Source: DASUNP01 sp963728545
Lineage (GTDB): Bacteria; Acidobacteriota; Blastocatellia; UBA7656
Length of the DNA: 64,000 nt
Assembly (NCBI GenBank): GCA_963728545.1
Contig: CAVSKO010000002.1
Location: 5,208,001-5,272,000, forward strand
Reading direction: 5' to 3'
The notes under the pieces were generated by a model. The model was not told where the DNA came from. It saw only the letters and a list, made by a program, of their open reading frames with translations, and ran no database searches. Below, in pieces: positions 43,169 to 52,473 of this stretch (position 1 is the stretch's first letter; every line of letters begins with the position of its first letter). A program made the translations under genes and the position numbers.

Positions 43169-45413
43169 TCAAAACTCGAATGCTATGCCGAGCGAAGGCA
43201 AGAAAGGTAGAAGCTTCTGTCGGCCGAAACCATCTTGCCGGACATTCTCGCGCGCCAGCACATTCAACACCTCGCCTATCAGGGTCAGCTTTGACCTTTT
43301 GAAATGAAATGATTTGCTTATTCGAAAATCTACCCGGCTGTAATCGGGCAGCCGCACGCGATTGCGCTCGCTTGCCAGAAAGAGTTGCTCGCCTATTTCT
43401 TGAAGGAAGCCTACCATCGGCAGACCGCTGCCGTATCGCCACTGCGCGCTCAAATTGAGAGTCTCTGTCAGCCGATAGCTCCCGTATCCGCTGATTGTGT
43501 GTCGCTGGTCGAAGTCGCTTATGAAGCTGAAGCCCGTCACACGGTCCCGCAAGCGCGTGGCCGAATAAGAATAGGAAAGCCAACCGGCAAGACGGTTCGC
43601 GCTGCGGCGGTGCAGCGATACCTCGAACCCGCGCGCGTAGCCTCTGACCGAGTTATTAAATGGAAGGCTGATAAACGACACCTCACCATCCAGGATCAAG
43701 ATGTCTTCAAGACCAAAGATCAGCTCTTTGTCTTCTCGATCATAAAACTCTGCCAGCACGCGAGTGTTATTGCCGATGAGATGTTCGATAGCTACATTGT
43801 AATGCGTGGCGCGCTCGGCGCGCAGGCGCGGGTTGCCTCTTTCACCATACAGCACCGAAAAATCCGGGAATTCCGCGTGCTGTCCCCATCCCAGGCGGAG
43901 AGTCGTTCCCTCGCGCGGGGCCAGCCCCAGCGCCACGCGCGGTGTTGCCACGGTTCTCGCCCGTCAACCCCGTGTGATCGATCCTGATCCCGCCTGTAAG
44001 AGCAAATCTGAGACGCGCGCTGCTCCAGGTGTCTTGAAGATAGTAACCCTGTTGAACGGCCCGGCGGTCGAAGCTAACCAGGGGGATAATCTGCGGCTCA
44101 GGAAGCGTCAAGATCGCGATCTTGAATCTATCGCCTTGAACCGAGCGCACATAAATCCCTGTCTCCACGCGGTGATCGGGATGCGCCAGCAGCTTGAGAT
44201 CGCTGCGCAAACCTGTCTCTGCGCGTGTCCCATCCTGGAGCACCAGCTCATCAGGGTTCTCATCCTCGAAGCTGCCGCTCAAAGTGAATACTTGCGTCTG
44301 CACAGAGAGGCGCGCGCCGGGATTGTAATTCCAATTGCCGTAGACCAGATGGATGCGAGAGTTGCTTGAAAAAATATCAGCGATGTCGAATTCGCTGCGC
44401 GGGAGGCTTGTGTCGAAATCCGATTTGCCTACGATAGCTGTAAGGCCAATCTGGTTATGAGGAGTCAGGTCATAAACCGCTTTCCCTTGAGCGTCCGTGA
44501 AATTAATGATCAGGTTGTCCTCGGCTTCATCCTCATTCAAGCGGTTTAGCACATAATTGAGATAGCTTTTGCGCGCAGTAACCAGCCAGGCTCCGCGTTT
44601 ATCGGCGAAAGGGCCGTCAAAGAGCGCCGAAGAACTGAGCAGGCTCGCAGCAATGCGCCCGGATGGCTTGACGCGGTTGCCTTCCCTGGTTTCCAGGCTG
44701 AGCACCCCGGCTGTGCTGTCGCCGAATCGTGCGGGATAAGCGCCGCTCAACAACGACACTGACGCAAGCGCATCGGCATTCAGTATTGATATAGAACCGG
44801 AGTTGTTGTCTGAAAACATAGTGTGGGCGGGATTATCCGGAAGCAGCAGCCCGTCAATGTAAAAGCCTATGCGTTTGAAGCCTGCCCCGCGCAAAGTAAA
44901 GTCGCTTCTGAAATCATCATTGCCCGCCACTCCCGGCAGCGCCTGGGCCGCGCGCGTCGGGTCACTTGTCAGCACCATCGAAAGCGCGCTCAGCTCTGAT
45001 TTGTTGAGCATTTGCTCGGACGCCGCGTTGGTTTCAGTCTGCTCGAAGGGGCCTGCGGTGACGGTGACTTCATCCAGCAAAGGCGCTGCTTCTTGATTGA
45101 GGGCGATTCGCAGATGCGCCTCCTCATTCTCTTTTATAACAGCTTTCTTCTTAACCAGCCCATAGCCGATGGTGGTGACATACAGCTCCACTTCTCCCGG
45201 CTCCAGCCTGAGAGTAAACTCGCCTTTATCGTCTGTCGTCGTGCTGAGGTCGCCTCCTATCACGATTATCTTGACCTTGGCGATTGGCTCGCCGGTCTTC
45301 GCGTCGGTCACGCTGCCGCGCAAGGTAACAAGCTGTGAGGTTTGGGCTGAAGCGGGCAAGGCGGCGAGGAGCGAGATTATAAGAATCGTAGACAGGTTCT
45401 TTATATGAGACAT
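43169..45413 (-). pseudogene. TonB-dependent receptor, frameshifted
   Basis: The N-terminal part (start at 45413) has a signal peptide (MSHIKNLSTILIISLLAALP to ASAQ), a carboxypeptidase-regulatory-like beta domain (LRGSVTDAKTGEPIAKVKII), a plug domain (ALPGVAGNDDFRSDFTLRGA, then GFYIDGLLLPDNPAHTMF) and the first barrel strands. Near 43950-43965 the frame changes by one base. The remaining barrel (TPRVALGLAPREGTTLRLGW, then YGERGNPRLRAERATHYNVA) runs to the terminal Phe of LGIAFEF. Such receptors import bulky substrates using TonB energy. Both halves look well preserved, so sequence error is plausible. Confidence 0.85.
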
Positions 45414-45646
45414 GCTTAAATCCTTTCGAGGTTGATCGCAGCCGAGCAAGAGAACCGGCCTACCCCATGCCTCATCTGATTTTGCTCTGATGCTTTCGCA
45501 TACGACCGAGTTGGTAGGAGGTTCAATGATTTGCGTAATTAAAGTCTCTTATTGAGATCGTCAAGCCCGAATGCACGCTCCAAAGACTCGCAGCAACGCT
45601 CATTAAATCGTTGCCGCGCTAATCGCCTTGCTATACAATTCGCAAT

Positions 45647-46018
45647 ATGAGCAGCGATGATCTTACTAAACAGACTCCTACCGCAGACCGCCTTGACGAG
45701 TTGATCTCACTCGTTCATAGAATCATTAGCGATATTACCGAATTGAAAACTCGCCTCACTACTCTTGAGCAAAAGGTTGATGAATCCGTAGTTCGTCTCA
45801 ATGCTCTTGAGCAAAAAGTTGACGAGCGGCTTCATGATACTCGCCCGATTTGGGAAGCGGTTCAAAGCCAGATTACAGAGCTTCGCAATGAAATGGCGTC
45901 AAGCTTTCGGAAGTTCGACAGGAAGTTCGATGTGCTGCAAGCGGATTTTATTGATATAAAGTACAAGCAGCGCGAGCTTGAGAGTCGCCTCGATAAACTC
46001 GAAGAGAAAGCATCTTAA
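45647..46018 (+). CDS. coiled-coil protein
   Basis: This 123-aa protein is almost wholly helical with strong heptads: DELISLVHRIISDITELKTR, LTTLEQKVDESVVRLNALEQ, then FRKFDRKFDVLQADFIDIKY and ESRLDKLEEKAS. A near repeat, LEQKVDE, occurs twice at 14-residue spacing. There is no membrane segment. A TATACAAT lies only eight bases before the ATG (45632-45639) with TTGCCG upstream, so the message may be leaderless. Function is unknown. Confidence 0.7.
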   Translation: MSSDDLTKQTPTADRLDELISLVHRIISDITELKTRLTTLEQKVDESVVRLNALEQKVDERLHDTRPIWEAVQSQITELRNEMASSFRKFDRKFDVLQADFIDIKYKQRELESRLDKLEEKAS

Positions 46019-46141
46019 TTTATCCTGCCCTTCTGCCTGCCTAAACTTGAAACTGTTGCCAATCGGAATAGCCGTTTGTTAGTATGCTTTTAGCTGGTAT
46101 CCGCAGCTACAGCTCCCGTGCCAGTCTCGGAGGACCAATCA

Positions 46142-46750
46142 TTGAAAATCTTCGCGCGTGCGCTGGTGGTGAGTGCGGCGGCGCTCTCACTGCTCTGGGT
46201 CGTAGCATTCGCCAGAGAGCTTGGCTCGCGCGAGGCGCGTGAGCGCATTGCCGAGGCGGTCGGATTAGATAGGCCCGACCGTGTTCACATCAAAGGTATA
46301 AGCGCAGGCATGAATGGTCAGGCCATCGTCGAAGCGACCGTAGACGCCGCTTTTCGTTTTCAACAGGACAAGGAAGGCAATTGGAAGGCTGTAGAGGTGC
46401 GGACGGGCGACCGCCGCTGGGAGTCAATCGAGTTGATCCGGACGGCCATAAATAAAGAGAAGGCATTGCGCACGACCGCCGATTTGAGAACTCTCGCCGT
46501 GGCGTTGGAAGCCTTCCGCCGCGAGCGCGGATTTTATGTCCCCGCCGATACCAACTCGGCGCTCGTCAACGCCCTCGCCCCGCACTACCTCTCTCCGATC
46601 ATACGAGTTGACGCCTGGTCGCGAGAGTTTGAGTACAAAGGGACGGAAACCGGCTACAGGCTCGCGAGCCTCGGCCCTGACGGCAGGCCCAACACGGGTG
46701 ACGAACTCATTATAGAGAACGGTCAATTAATCAAGGGGGCGACTGAGTGA
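46142..46750 (+). CDS. membrane-anchored protein with GspG-like C-terminal domain
   Basis: This protein of about 202 aa starts with TTG at 46142, placed by GGAGGA eight bases upstream. One N-terminal helix (ARALVVSAAALSLLWVVAF) anchors it. The C-terminal 90 residues resemble the globular part of type II secretion pseudopilins of the GspG group: TTADLRTLAVALEAFRRERG, then ALAPHYLSPIIRVDAWSREF and YRLASLGPDGRPNTGDELI. The Gly-Phe prepilin cleavage site is missing, so it is not itself a pseudopilin. It is coupled to the next gene (GTGA overlap). Confidence 0.75.
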   Translation: MKIFARALVVSAAALSLLWVVAFARELGSREARERIAEAVGLDRPDRVHIKGISAGMNGQAIVEATVDAAFRFQQDKEGNWKAVEVRTGDRRWESIELIRTAINKEKALRTTADLRTLAVALEAFRRERGFYVPADTNSALVNALAPHYLSPIIRVDAWSREFEYKGTETGYRLASLGPDGRPNTGDELIIENGQLIKGATE

Positions 46751-47250
46751 TAACCGGGTCGCAGGAAGTTTCAGAGCGCGCGGCAGTGCGGTCACAGGTC
46801 GCAGCAGTCCATCGCAAGGCGCAAGCAATCGTGCTCGCCTTTACGGTCAGCGTTTTGATTTGCACCGTGATAGGTTTCTGGCTCGCAGGGTCGCAAACGG
46901 TGACGCGCACCGGGCAGATGCCTGTCGGGTTTGTAGTTGGAGTGATCTTTTTGGCGCTCGGGGCGACGGCGCTCCGCAGGACTCAGCTTCGGTGGCTGAG
47001 GTTACAGGCGATAGGGGAGGCGCGCGGGGTGGAAGGGCTGCTCAAGCACCTGTTCACGGTGACGCTCATATCGACGGCGCTTGCCGAAGCGATAGGGGTG
47101 CTGGCGCTGCTGGTCGGCCTGTTGACCGGCGAGCAATTTTACGTCCTGGTCTTTGGCGTGGTGGCAATGGTGGTACTGCTTTCAAGCTATCCCCGTCGCA
47201 TGGCCTGGGAGCGCGCCGCAGAATATTTCGCTTCAAACGGGCAGAAGTAA
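46747..47250 (+). CDS. four-helix membrane protein
   Basis: This 167-aa protein starts with GTG overlapping the stop of the gene upstream. Four hydrophobic helices are seen: IVLAFTVSVLICTVIGFWLA, VGFVVGVIFLALGATAL, LFTVTLISTALAEAIGVLAL and QFYVLVFGVVAMVVLLSSY. No family is recognised. A perfect heptamer-type palindrome begins on its stop codon. Confidence 0.7.
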   Translation: MITGSQEVSERAAVRSQVAAVHRKAQAIVLAFTVSVLICTVIGFWLAGSQTVTRTGQMPVGFVVGVIFLALGATALRRTQLRWLRLQAIGEARGVEGLLKHLFTVTLISTALAEAIGVLALLVGLLTGEQFYVLVFGVVAMVVLLSSYPRRMAWERAAEYFASNGQK

Positions 47251-47271
47251 TTTCAAATTATAATTTGAAAT
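47250..47271 (+). terminator. 22-bp perfect palindrome after a membrane-protein gene
   Basis: ATTTCAAATTA/TAATTTGAAAT is a perfect 11-bp stem with no loop. It belongs to the ATTTCAA heptamer family, and its first base is the last base of the stop codon. Confidence 0.55.
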
Positions 47272-47308
47272 ACCGGTAGAATTCTGAAGAGAGAAAGGAA
47301 GTAGTATC

Positions 47309-49453
47309 TTGAGAAAAGATCTTTTAACAGCGAGCGCCTTCATTGCGCTGACATTAATACTCACCCCTGGGAAATCTGTCTTCGCGCAAACGGGCGAAGG
47401 CGCGAAACCGGCTCCTGCGGCTGATTCTAAGGCTGCGGCGGCGGGCGCGACCGGGCAAGAGGTCAAGACCGCGCAGGAGACCAAACCTGCCCAGAAGGCG
47501 GACAACCGTGCCCAGGCGCTCAAGAAATATCTTGAGGCCCAGCGCCTTGAGCAGTCGGGGAACTATCCCGGTGCGGTCGCGGCTTACAAGGAGGCCATCA
47601 CGCTCGACCCACAGTCTGCCGAGCTTCGGGTAGCATTCGGCTCGCTCTACTTGAAAAGCCGCAATGTGATTGACGCCGAAGCGCAGGCGCGCGAGGCGCT
47701 GAAAGTCGCGCCCGACGACCCGGAGGTGCGCAAGCTTTTAGCCCGCGTCTATCTCGCCCAGACCTTCGTCGGCAACACGATCGATAAAGAGAAAGCGCGC
47801 TCCGCAATAAAAGAGCTTGAAGAAGTCGCCCGCGCGAACGCGACCGCAAAGATCGAAATCGGCATGCAGGAAGTGCCCGTCTACACCGTCATCGGCGAAC
47901 TGTACTGGTCGCTCGACGAAGAGGACAAGGCTTTGGACGCGCTCAAGCGCGTGGCCGAAAGCGACGGGGCGGCCGACAAAGCGCATTTCCAACTGGCGCA
48001 GCTCTATTTTCAGAAAGGCAAATTCCGCGAGGCCGCCACGGCCGCGCGCAAGGCTTACGACTTAAATCAAAAATCTTCGGAGTATGCCGGAATACTCGCA
48101 AAATCATTACTGCGCATAGGCCGCACGCAAGAGGCGCTCGACATCTACAAGAAGGCCATGGGCGTAAAAGACGCCGCAAATGACAAAGACGATGCGGACG
48201 AGACGGGTAAAGACGCGCTGCCGTTTTCGCCGCTGCTGTTTGATTACGCCGACGCGCTCGTGAACGCGGGCCGCTACGACGAAGCGATTAAAGTCCTCGA
48301 CCCCGTCCTCGCGATAGTGCGCAAAGACACGCCCGCCTATCTGAACATGATCAGGATCAAGGTCGATGCGCTCAGGCGTTCGGGCCGCCGCGAAGACGCC
48401 ATTCACACGCTCGAAGACGCGCTCAAAGGGCAGGACGTGTCGGAGAGCCTTCCCGTCCTTTACTCTCTGGCCGAAACCTACGAAGAATCGCTCAAGTTCG
48501 ATAAAGCGATAGAGAGCTATGAAGAAGCCCTCACTGCCATAGTCAATCCCGACGGGACCGTTAACGGGCAGCAGAACAAACAGAACGCCGGTTTGATACT
48601 GCGTCGCATAGCGGTCGCATACCGCATGGCGGGGAAGCGAGATAAGGCCTTAGAGACTTTCGAGCGCATACGCAAGCTGTTGGGCGCGGAAGACTCGCTG
48701 GCCGACCGGCTCACAATTGATGCGCTGATGAACGAGGGCAAAAACAAGGAAGCCCTTGACGCGGCGACCGTCGCTGTAAAGCGATTCCCCGAAGAGCGAG
48801 CATTCAAGCTGTTCCAGGCTCAAGCCGCCGGCAAGCTCGGCGATATGGCGACTGCCGACGCCACGCTTAAATCGATGCTGAAGAATGGGCCGGAAGACGC
48901 CGACATTTACCTGTTCTGGTCGAGCGTTCAGCTCGAAGCCAACCAGCTCAAGCAAGCCGAAGAGACTGTGCGAAAAGCTATCGTGATCGAGCCGAACGAC
49001 ATCGGGCCGCTCATCACGCTGTTGATCATCCAGGAGCGACAGAATAAGTTCAAGGATTCGGAAGCGACTCTGAGGCGAGCGCTCGAAATCGATCCCGACA
49101 ACGCGACGGTTTTGAACAACCTCGGTTATTTTCTTGCCGACCGCAGCGATCGAATACCCGAAGCCGAGGCTTTGATACGCCGCGCGGTCAACATCGAGCC
49201 TACGAACGGCTCTTATCTGGATTCGCTCGGCTGGGTGCTGTTTCGTCAAGGCAAGATTCAGGAAGCGCAAAAGTATCTTGAGATGGCGGTCAACTACTCG
49301 CCCCGCTCCGCCACGATACACGATCACCTTGGCGACCTTTATAAAAAACAGGGACAGGCCGACAAGGCGCGCGCCAAATGGGAAGACGCGTTGAAGCTCG
49401 CGACTGAGCCCGAAGAGATAAAGAAGATAAAAGAGAAGCTCGGAAAGAAGTAG
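47309..49453 (+). CDS. large exported TPR protein
   Basis: This 714-aa protein has a signal peptide (RKDLLTASAFIALTLILTPG to VFAQ), an Ala/Lys/Gln-rich linker to about residue 62, then some fourteen TPR-type repeats to the end: GNYPGAVAAYKEAITLDPQS, KFREAATAARKAYDLNQKSS, KDSEATLRRALEIDPDNATV, and last SATIHDHLGDLYKKQGQADK. Proteins of this type organise complexes in the periplasm or on the outer membrane. It starts with TTG; AAAGGAAG precedes it. The stop is followed by a 44-bp perfect palindrome. Confidence 0.87.
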   Translation: MRKDLLTASAFIALTLILTPGKSVFAQTGEGAKPAPAADSKAAAAGATGQEVKTAQETKPAQKADNRAQALKKYLEAQRLEQSGNYPGAVAAYKEAITLDPQSAELRVAFGSLYLKSRNVIDAEAQAREALKVAPDDPEVRKLLARVYLAQTFVGNTIDKEKARSAIKELEEVARANATAKIEIGMQEVPVYTVIGELYWSLDEEDKALDALKRVAESDGAADKAHFQLAQLYFQKGKFREAATAARKAYDLNQKSSEYAGILAKSLLRIGRTQEALDIYKKAMGVKDAANDKDDADETGKDALPFSPLLFDYADALVNAGRYDEAIKVLDPVLAIVRKDTPAYLNMIRIKVDALRRSGRREDAIHTLEDALKGQDVSESLPVLYSLAETYEESLKFDKAIESYEEALTAIVNPDGTVNGQQNKQNAGLILRRIAVAYRMAGKRDKALETFERIRKLLGAEDSLADRLTIDALMNEGKNKEALDAATVAVKRFPEERAFKLFQAQAAGKLGDMATADATLKSMLKNGPEDADIYLFWSSVQLEANQLKQAEETVRKAIVIEPNDIGPLITLLIIQERQNKFKDSEATLRRALEIDPDNATVLNNLGYFLADRSDRIPEAEALIRRAVNIEPTNGSYLDSLGWVLFRQGKIQEAQKYLEMAVNYSPRSATIHDHLGDLYKKQGQADKARAKWEDALKLATEPEEIKKIKEKLGKK

Positions 49454-49466
49454 GAGTCAGGTGTGA

Positions 49467-49510
49467 GGCAAGAGCTTGAGATTTGAAATTTCAAATCTCA
49501 AGCTCTTGCC
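49467..49510 (+). terminator. 44-bp perfect palindrome
   Basis: GGCAAGAGCTTGAGATTTGA on the left begins a 22-bp arm that is an exact reverse complement of the right arm, with no loop. Its centre is the ATTTGAAATTTCAAAT heptamer word. It ends the TPR gene. Confidence 0.75.
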
Positions 49511-49634
49511 CTCGGCCTCTCGGTTCTGAAAAATAAGCCCCTTAGCAATTCGTAGATAGCCGGTTTCGAAAAAGACTATTTAATAATCAGCCGGGTCGTT
49601 TTCGGTCACGGGAAGCGACGGGCGAAGGACGGAT

Positions 49635-50270
49635 ATGAGGAGAGTTCTCGGATTTTCTCTTCCTGTCGTAGTGACGGTTGTGATGTTTGCGCTTGCTATG
49701 GCCGAGCGCGCGTACTCGCAACAAACGGGCGGGGTCTTCGTAGGCCGCGGGCGAGTCGCGCGCGCGCCAAACCGCGATGATCGAGCCAGCCGGGATGAAC
49801 GAGCGAATCGCGAAACAGAGCGCGTTTATACTGATGATGATCTGAAGCCCATGGTCCCGGAGCGTAGGCTTCGCCAGATCGAATCGCTTGAGCAGCAGTG
49901 CTTGACGGAGGTGAATCGACATCGCGAAACGCGCGGGCTTACCGATCTTGAGTGGTCCGAAGAGTTGCTCGAAATAGCTCGCTACTACAGCCGCCGCATG
50001 GCCGAAGAGAAATTCTTTTCGCACACCGACCCGGAAGGCCGAACCGTCCGCCAGCGCGTCAGCGAAGCGGGGATCACCTGGCGCGTGCTGGGCGAGAATC
50101 TTGCTTATTCCAGCGGTTACACAAACCCGGTCGCGGCCAGCATAAACGGCTGGATGGATAGCGAGGGGCACCGGCGGAATATACTTGATCCCACATATCG
50201 CAAGACGGCTATCGGCGTGTGGATTAGCGCCGACGGAACCGTCTTCTTCACGGAGATCTTTCTCAAATAA
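49635..50270 (+). CDS. secreted CAP (SCP/PR1) domain protein
   Basis: This 211-aa protein has a signal peptide (RRVLGFSLPVVVTVVMFALA), an Arg/Asp-rich linker (residues about 40-72), and a CAP domain from about residue 85: CLTEVNRHRETRGLTDLEWS, YYSRRMAEEKFFSHTDPEGR, VLGENLAYSSG and WMDSEGHRRNILDPTYRKTA. The His (FSHTD, SEGHRRNI) and Glu (GENLAY) that line the CAP cavity are kept. CAP proteins have varied extracellular roles; in bacteria no single activity is known. Confidence 0.9.
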   Translation: MRRVLGFSLPVVVTVVMFALAMAERAYSQQTGGVFVGRGRVARAPNRDDRASRDERANRETERVYTDDDLKPMVPERRLRQIESLEQQCLTEVNRHRETRGLTDLEWSEELLEIARYYSRRMAEEKFFSHTDPEGRTVRQRVSEAGITWRVLGENLAYSSGYTNPVAASINGWMDSEGHRRNILDPTYRKTAIGVWISADGTVFFTEIFLK

Positions 50271-50278
50271 TTTTCAAA

Positions 50279-50341
50279 GTGACGAGTAATGAGTGATGAG
50301 TGAAAACTGGAACTCATCACTCATCACTCATCGCTCATCAC
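50279..50341. repeat. GAGTGAT heptamer hairpin
   Basis: GTGACGAGTAATGAGTGATG words on the left (from 50279) pair with ACTCATCACTCATCACTCAT words on the right (from 50312). It fills the gap between the CAP gene and ispE. Confidence 0.85.
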
Positions 50342-50346
50342 TTTTT

Positions 50347-51228
50347 ATGTCTTCCCTCATCATTAGATCGTACGCCAAGATCAACTGGACGCTCGACGTG
50401 CTACACCGGCGCGCGGACGGCTATCACGAGCTTCGCACAATCTTTCAAACCGTTTCTCTGCACGACCGGCTGCGCATCACCGAGACGACAGGCAATATCG
50501 AGATAGTGTGCGCGGATGCGCGCGTGCCTCTCGGTGAAACTAATCTCGCGTACAAGGCCGCAAGCCTGATTCGCCAGGCTGCCGGGAAATCGAACGGGGC
50601 GCGCATCGAGATAGAAAAGCGCATCCCTGTGGCCGGGGGACTTGGCGGCGGCTCGTCAAACGCAGCGGCGACACTCCTTGGGCTTGCCCGTCTCTGGCAA
50701 ATCGATCCGGAAGAGCCGGAGCTGATTCGCCTGGCGGCCCGGCTCGGCTCGGACGTGCCTTTTTTTCTGTTGGGCGGAACGGCGCTTGGCATAGGGCGCG
50801 GCGAAGAAGTATACCCCCTTGAAGAAGTCGTTTGTGCCAATCTGTTGCTAGTAAATCCCGGGGTCAGCGTGTTGACTGCCGCCGCATACGCGAGGCTTTC
50901 GCGGTTGACAACGGATGAGCCGCTTCGTATCATACCTTTTACTTTACATGCCGCTAAAGGCATCCCTGAGCTACCGCTTGCGGCTAGCAACGATCTGGAA
51001 TCAGTTGTTTTCGCCGCTCACCCGGAAATTGCGGAGGTCAAGCGAAAGCTGCTCGAAGCAGGAGCGCGGCATGCGGTAATGTCCGGCAGCGGCGGAACGG
51101 TTTTTGGGGTCTTTGATAATTTGGAAGCGAGCGAGCGAGGGCGGCTTTGCATGCGTGTGGAGGGGTGCTGGGCGGAGTGCGCGCGCGCGGTCAGCCGTCG
51201 GGAGTATCGAAGCACAATGTTCGAGTGA
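50347..51228 (+). CDS. ispE: 4-diphosphocytidyl-2-C-methyl-D-erythritol kinase IspE
   Basis: This 293-aa GHMP kinase has the substrate-binding start IIRSYAKINWTLDVLHRRAD, the ATP-binding glycine loop VAGGLGGGSSNAAATLLGLA, LGSDVPFFLLGGTALGIGRG, and the late motif MSGSGGTVFGVFDN. It phosphorylates CDP-methylerythritol in the MEP pathway to isoprenoids. ATG at 50347 is chosen because a longer reading to 50293 runs through heptamer-repeat DNA. ispE upstream of prs and rplY is a common bacterial gene order. Confidence 0.95.
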   Translation: MSSLIIRSYAKINWTLDVLHRRADGYHELRTIFQTVSLHDRLRITETTGNIEIVCADARVPLGETNLAYKAASLIRQAAGKSNGARIEIEKRIPVAGGLGGGSSNAAATLLGLARLWQIDPEEPELIRLAARLGSDVPFFLLGGTALGIGRGEEVYPLEEVVCANLLLVNPGVSVLTAAAYARLSRLTTDEPLRIIPFTLHAAKGIPELPLAASNDLESVVFAAHPEIAEVKRKLLEAGARHAVMSGSGGTVFGVFDNLEASERGRLCMRVEGCWAECARAVSRREYRSTMFE

Positions 51229-51343
51229 TTGCTGCTGATAGAGTAAAACCAGAATCTTATCAATTATAATCAAACCTATAATCTTTGGCGGCCAGGGGAA
51301 GTTAAATAGACGGACTCGGTTCCAGATTATAAAAGTCAACTGC

Positions 51344-51418
51344 TGGGGAGTCGCCAAGCGGTAAGGCAGCGGCCTTTGGAGCCGCCATCCGGAGGTTCGA
51401 ATCCTCCCTCCCCAGCCA
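51344..51418 (+). tRNA. tRNA-Gln (anticodon TTG)
   Basis: The 75-base gene has a seven-bp acceptor stem (TGGGGAG/CTCCCCA), the D loop GCCAAGCGGTAAGGC, the anticodon stem GCGGC/GCCGC around CTTTGGA with anticodon TTG, the T arm GGAGGTTCGAATCCTCC, and an encoded CCA end. It lies between ispE and prs, a place where tRNA-Gln occurs in many bacteria. Confidence 0.97.
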
Positions 51419-51430
51419 AGAAAAGCCCTG

Positions 51431-51461
51431 AGTCCTGAGTGATTCGGTTTTACTCAGGACT
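51431..51461 (+). terminator. TGAGTCC heptamer hairpin after the tRNA gene
   Basis: AGTCCTGAGT (51431-51440) pairs perfectly with ACTCAGGACT (51452-51461) across an 11-base loop containing GGTTTT. It is likely the tRNA terminator. ACTCAGCACT words follow. Confidence 0.7.
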
Positions 51462-51492
51462 TTGAACTCAGCACTTCTTTTGTGGAGACGTT

Positions 51493-52431
51493 GTGGACAT
51501 AAAGGTCTTTTCTGGGAACGCGAATCGTCCGCTTGCTGAAGAGATCTGCCAGCACCTGCGGATCGAGATCGGCAAGGCAAATACATCGAGGTTCTCAGAC
51601 GGCGAGTTCAACTTCCAGATACTGGAGAACGTGCGCGGAGAAGACTGCTTTCTGGTTCAGCCCACGTGTCGGCCGGTCGATCAGAACCTGATGGAGATGC
51701 TGATTATGCTCGACGCGTTCAGGCGATCTTCGGCCAAGCGGATCACTGCCGTTATTCCTTATTACGGGTACGCGCGCAAGGACCGCAAAGACCGTCCGAG
51801 GGTGCCGATTACGTCAAAGCTCGTCGCCAATCTGATTACGGAGGCGGGGGCCGACCGCGTCTTGCTGTTCGATCTGCACGCCGGTCAGATTCAGGGATTT
51901 TTTGACATACCGGCAGACCATCTTTTCGCGGCGCCGGTTCTGGTCGGTTATTTTCAGACCCTGGAATTGCCGAACCTGACCGTGGTCGCGCCCGACGCGG
52001 GCGGGGTCGAGCGGGCGCGCGCTTATGCGAAACGATTGGACGGGGAACTGGCTATTATAGACAAGCGCCGCGACTATGACCGGCTGGGCGAAGTCGAAGT
52101 GCTCCACGTCATAGGCGATGTCGAGGGGCGCACGGCGGTCATCGTAGACGATATGATAGACACTGCCGGGACTCTGGTTAAAGCAGCCGAAGCGCTAAAG
52201 CGCAACGGCGCCGCAACCGTTCTGGCTACGGCGACGCACGCGGTCTTTTCAGGGCCGGCGGTCGAGCGTATTGAAGCTTCGCCTCTTCAAGAGGTGGTCG
52301 TGACCAATACGATTCCGACAGAAAATGCTTGCCGCTCACAAAAGGTCAAGTGCCTGAGCGTAGCCAATCTTCTGGCGGATGCGATCCTTTCGATCCACGA
52401 CGAGACATCTGTGAGCAAACTATTTATTTAG
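51493..52431 (+). CDS. prs: ribose-phosphate pyrophosphokinase
   Basis: This 312-aa protein starts with GTG. It has the ATP-binding flexible loop region (YYGYARKDRKDRPRVPITSK), the conserved LFDLHAGQIQGFFDIPADHL, VVAPDAGGVERARAYAKRL, and the PRPP-binding loop TAVIVDDMIDTAGTLVKAAE. It makes PRPP from ribose 5-phosphate and ATP for nucleotide, His and Trp synthesis. The next gene is rplY, the usual neighbour. Confidence 0.97.
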   Translation: MDIKVFSGNANRPLAEEICQHLRIEIGKANTSRFSDGEFNFQILENVRGEDCFLVQPTCRPVDQNLMEMLIMLDAFRRSSAKRITAVIPYYGYARKDRKDRPRVPITSKLVANLITEAGADRVLLFDLHAGQIQGFFDIPADHLFAAPVLVGYFQTLELPNLTVVAPDAGGVERARAYAKRLDGELAIIDKRRDYDRLGEVEVLHVIGDVEGRTAVIVDDMIDTAGTLVKAAEALKRNGAATVLATATHAVFSGPAVERIEASPLQEVVVTNTIPTENACRSQKVKCLSVANLLADAILSIHDETSVSKLFI

Positions 52432-52453
52432 TCCTGAGTCCAGCACTCAGCAC
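52431..52453. repeat. TGAGTCC heptamer words
   Basis: GTCCTGAGTCCAGCACTCAG, then CAC, is a short hairpin of the same word family as 51431-51461, beginning on the last base of prs. Confidence 0.55.
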
Positions 52454-52473
52454 TTATCGGGAGCTAAGAGAAA

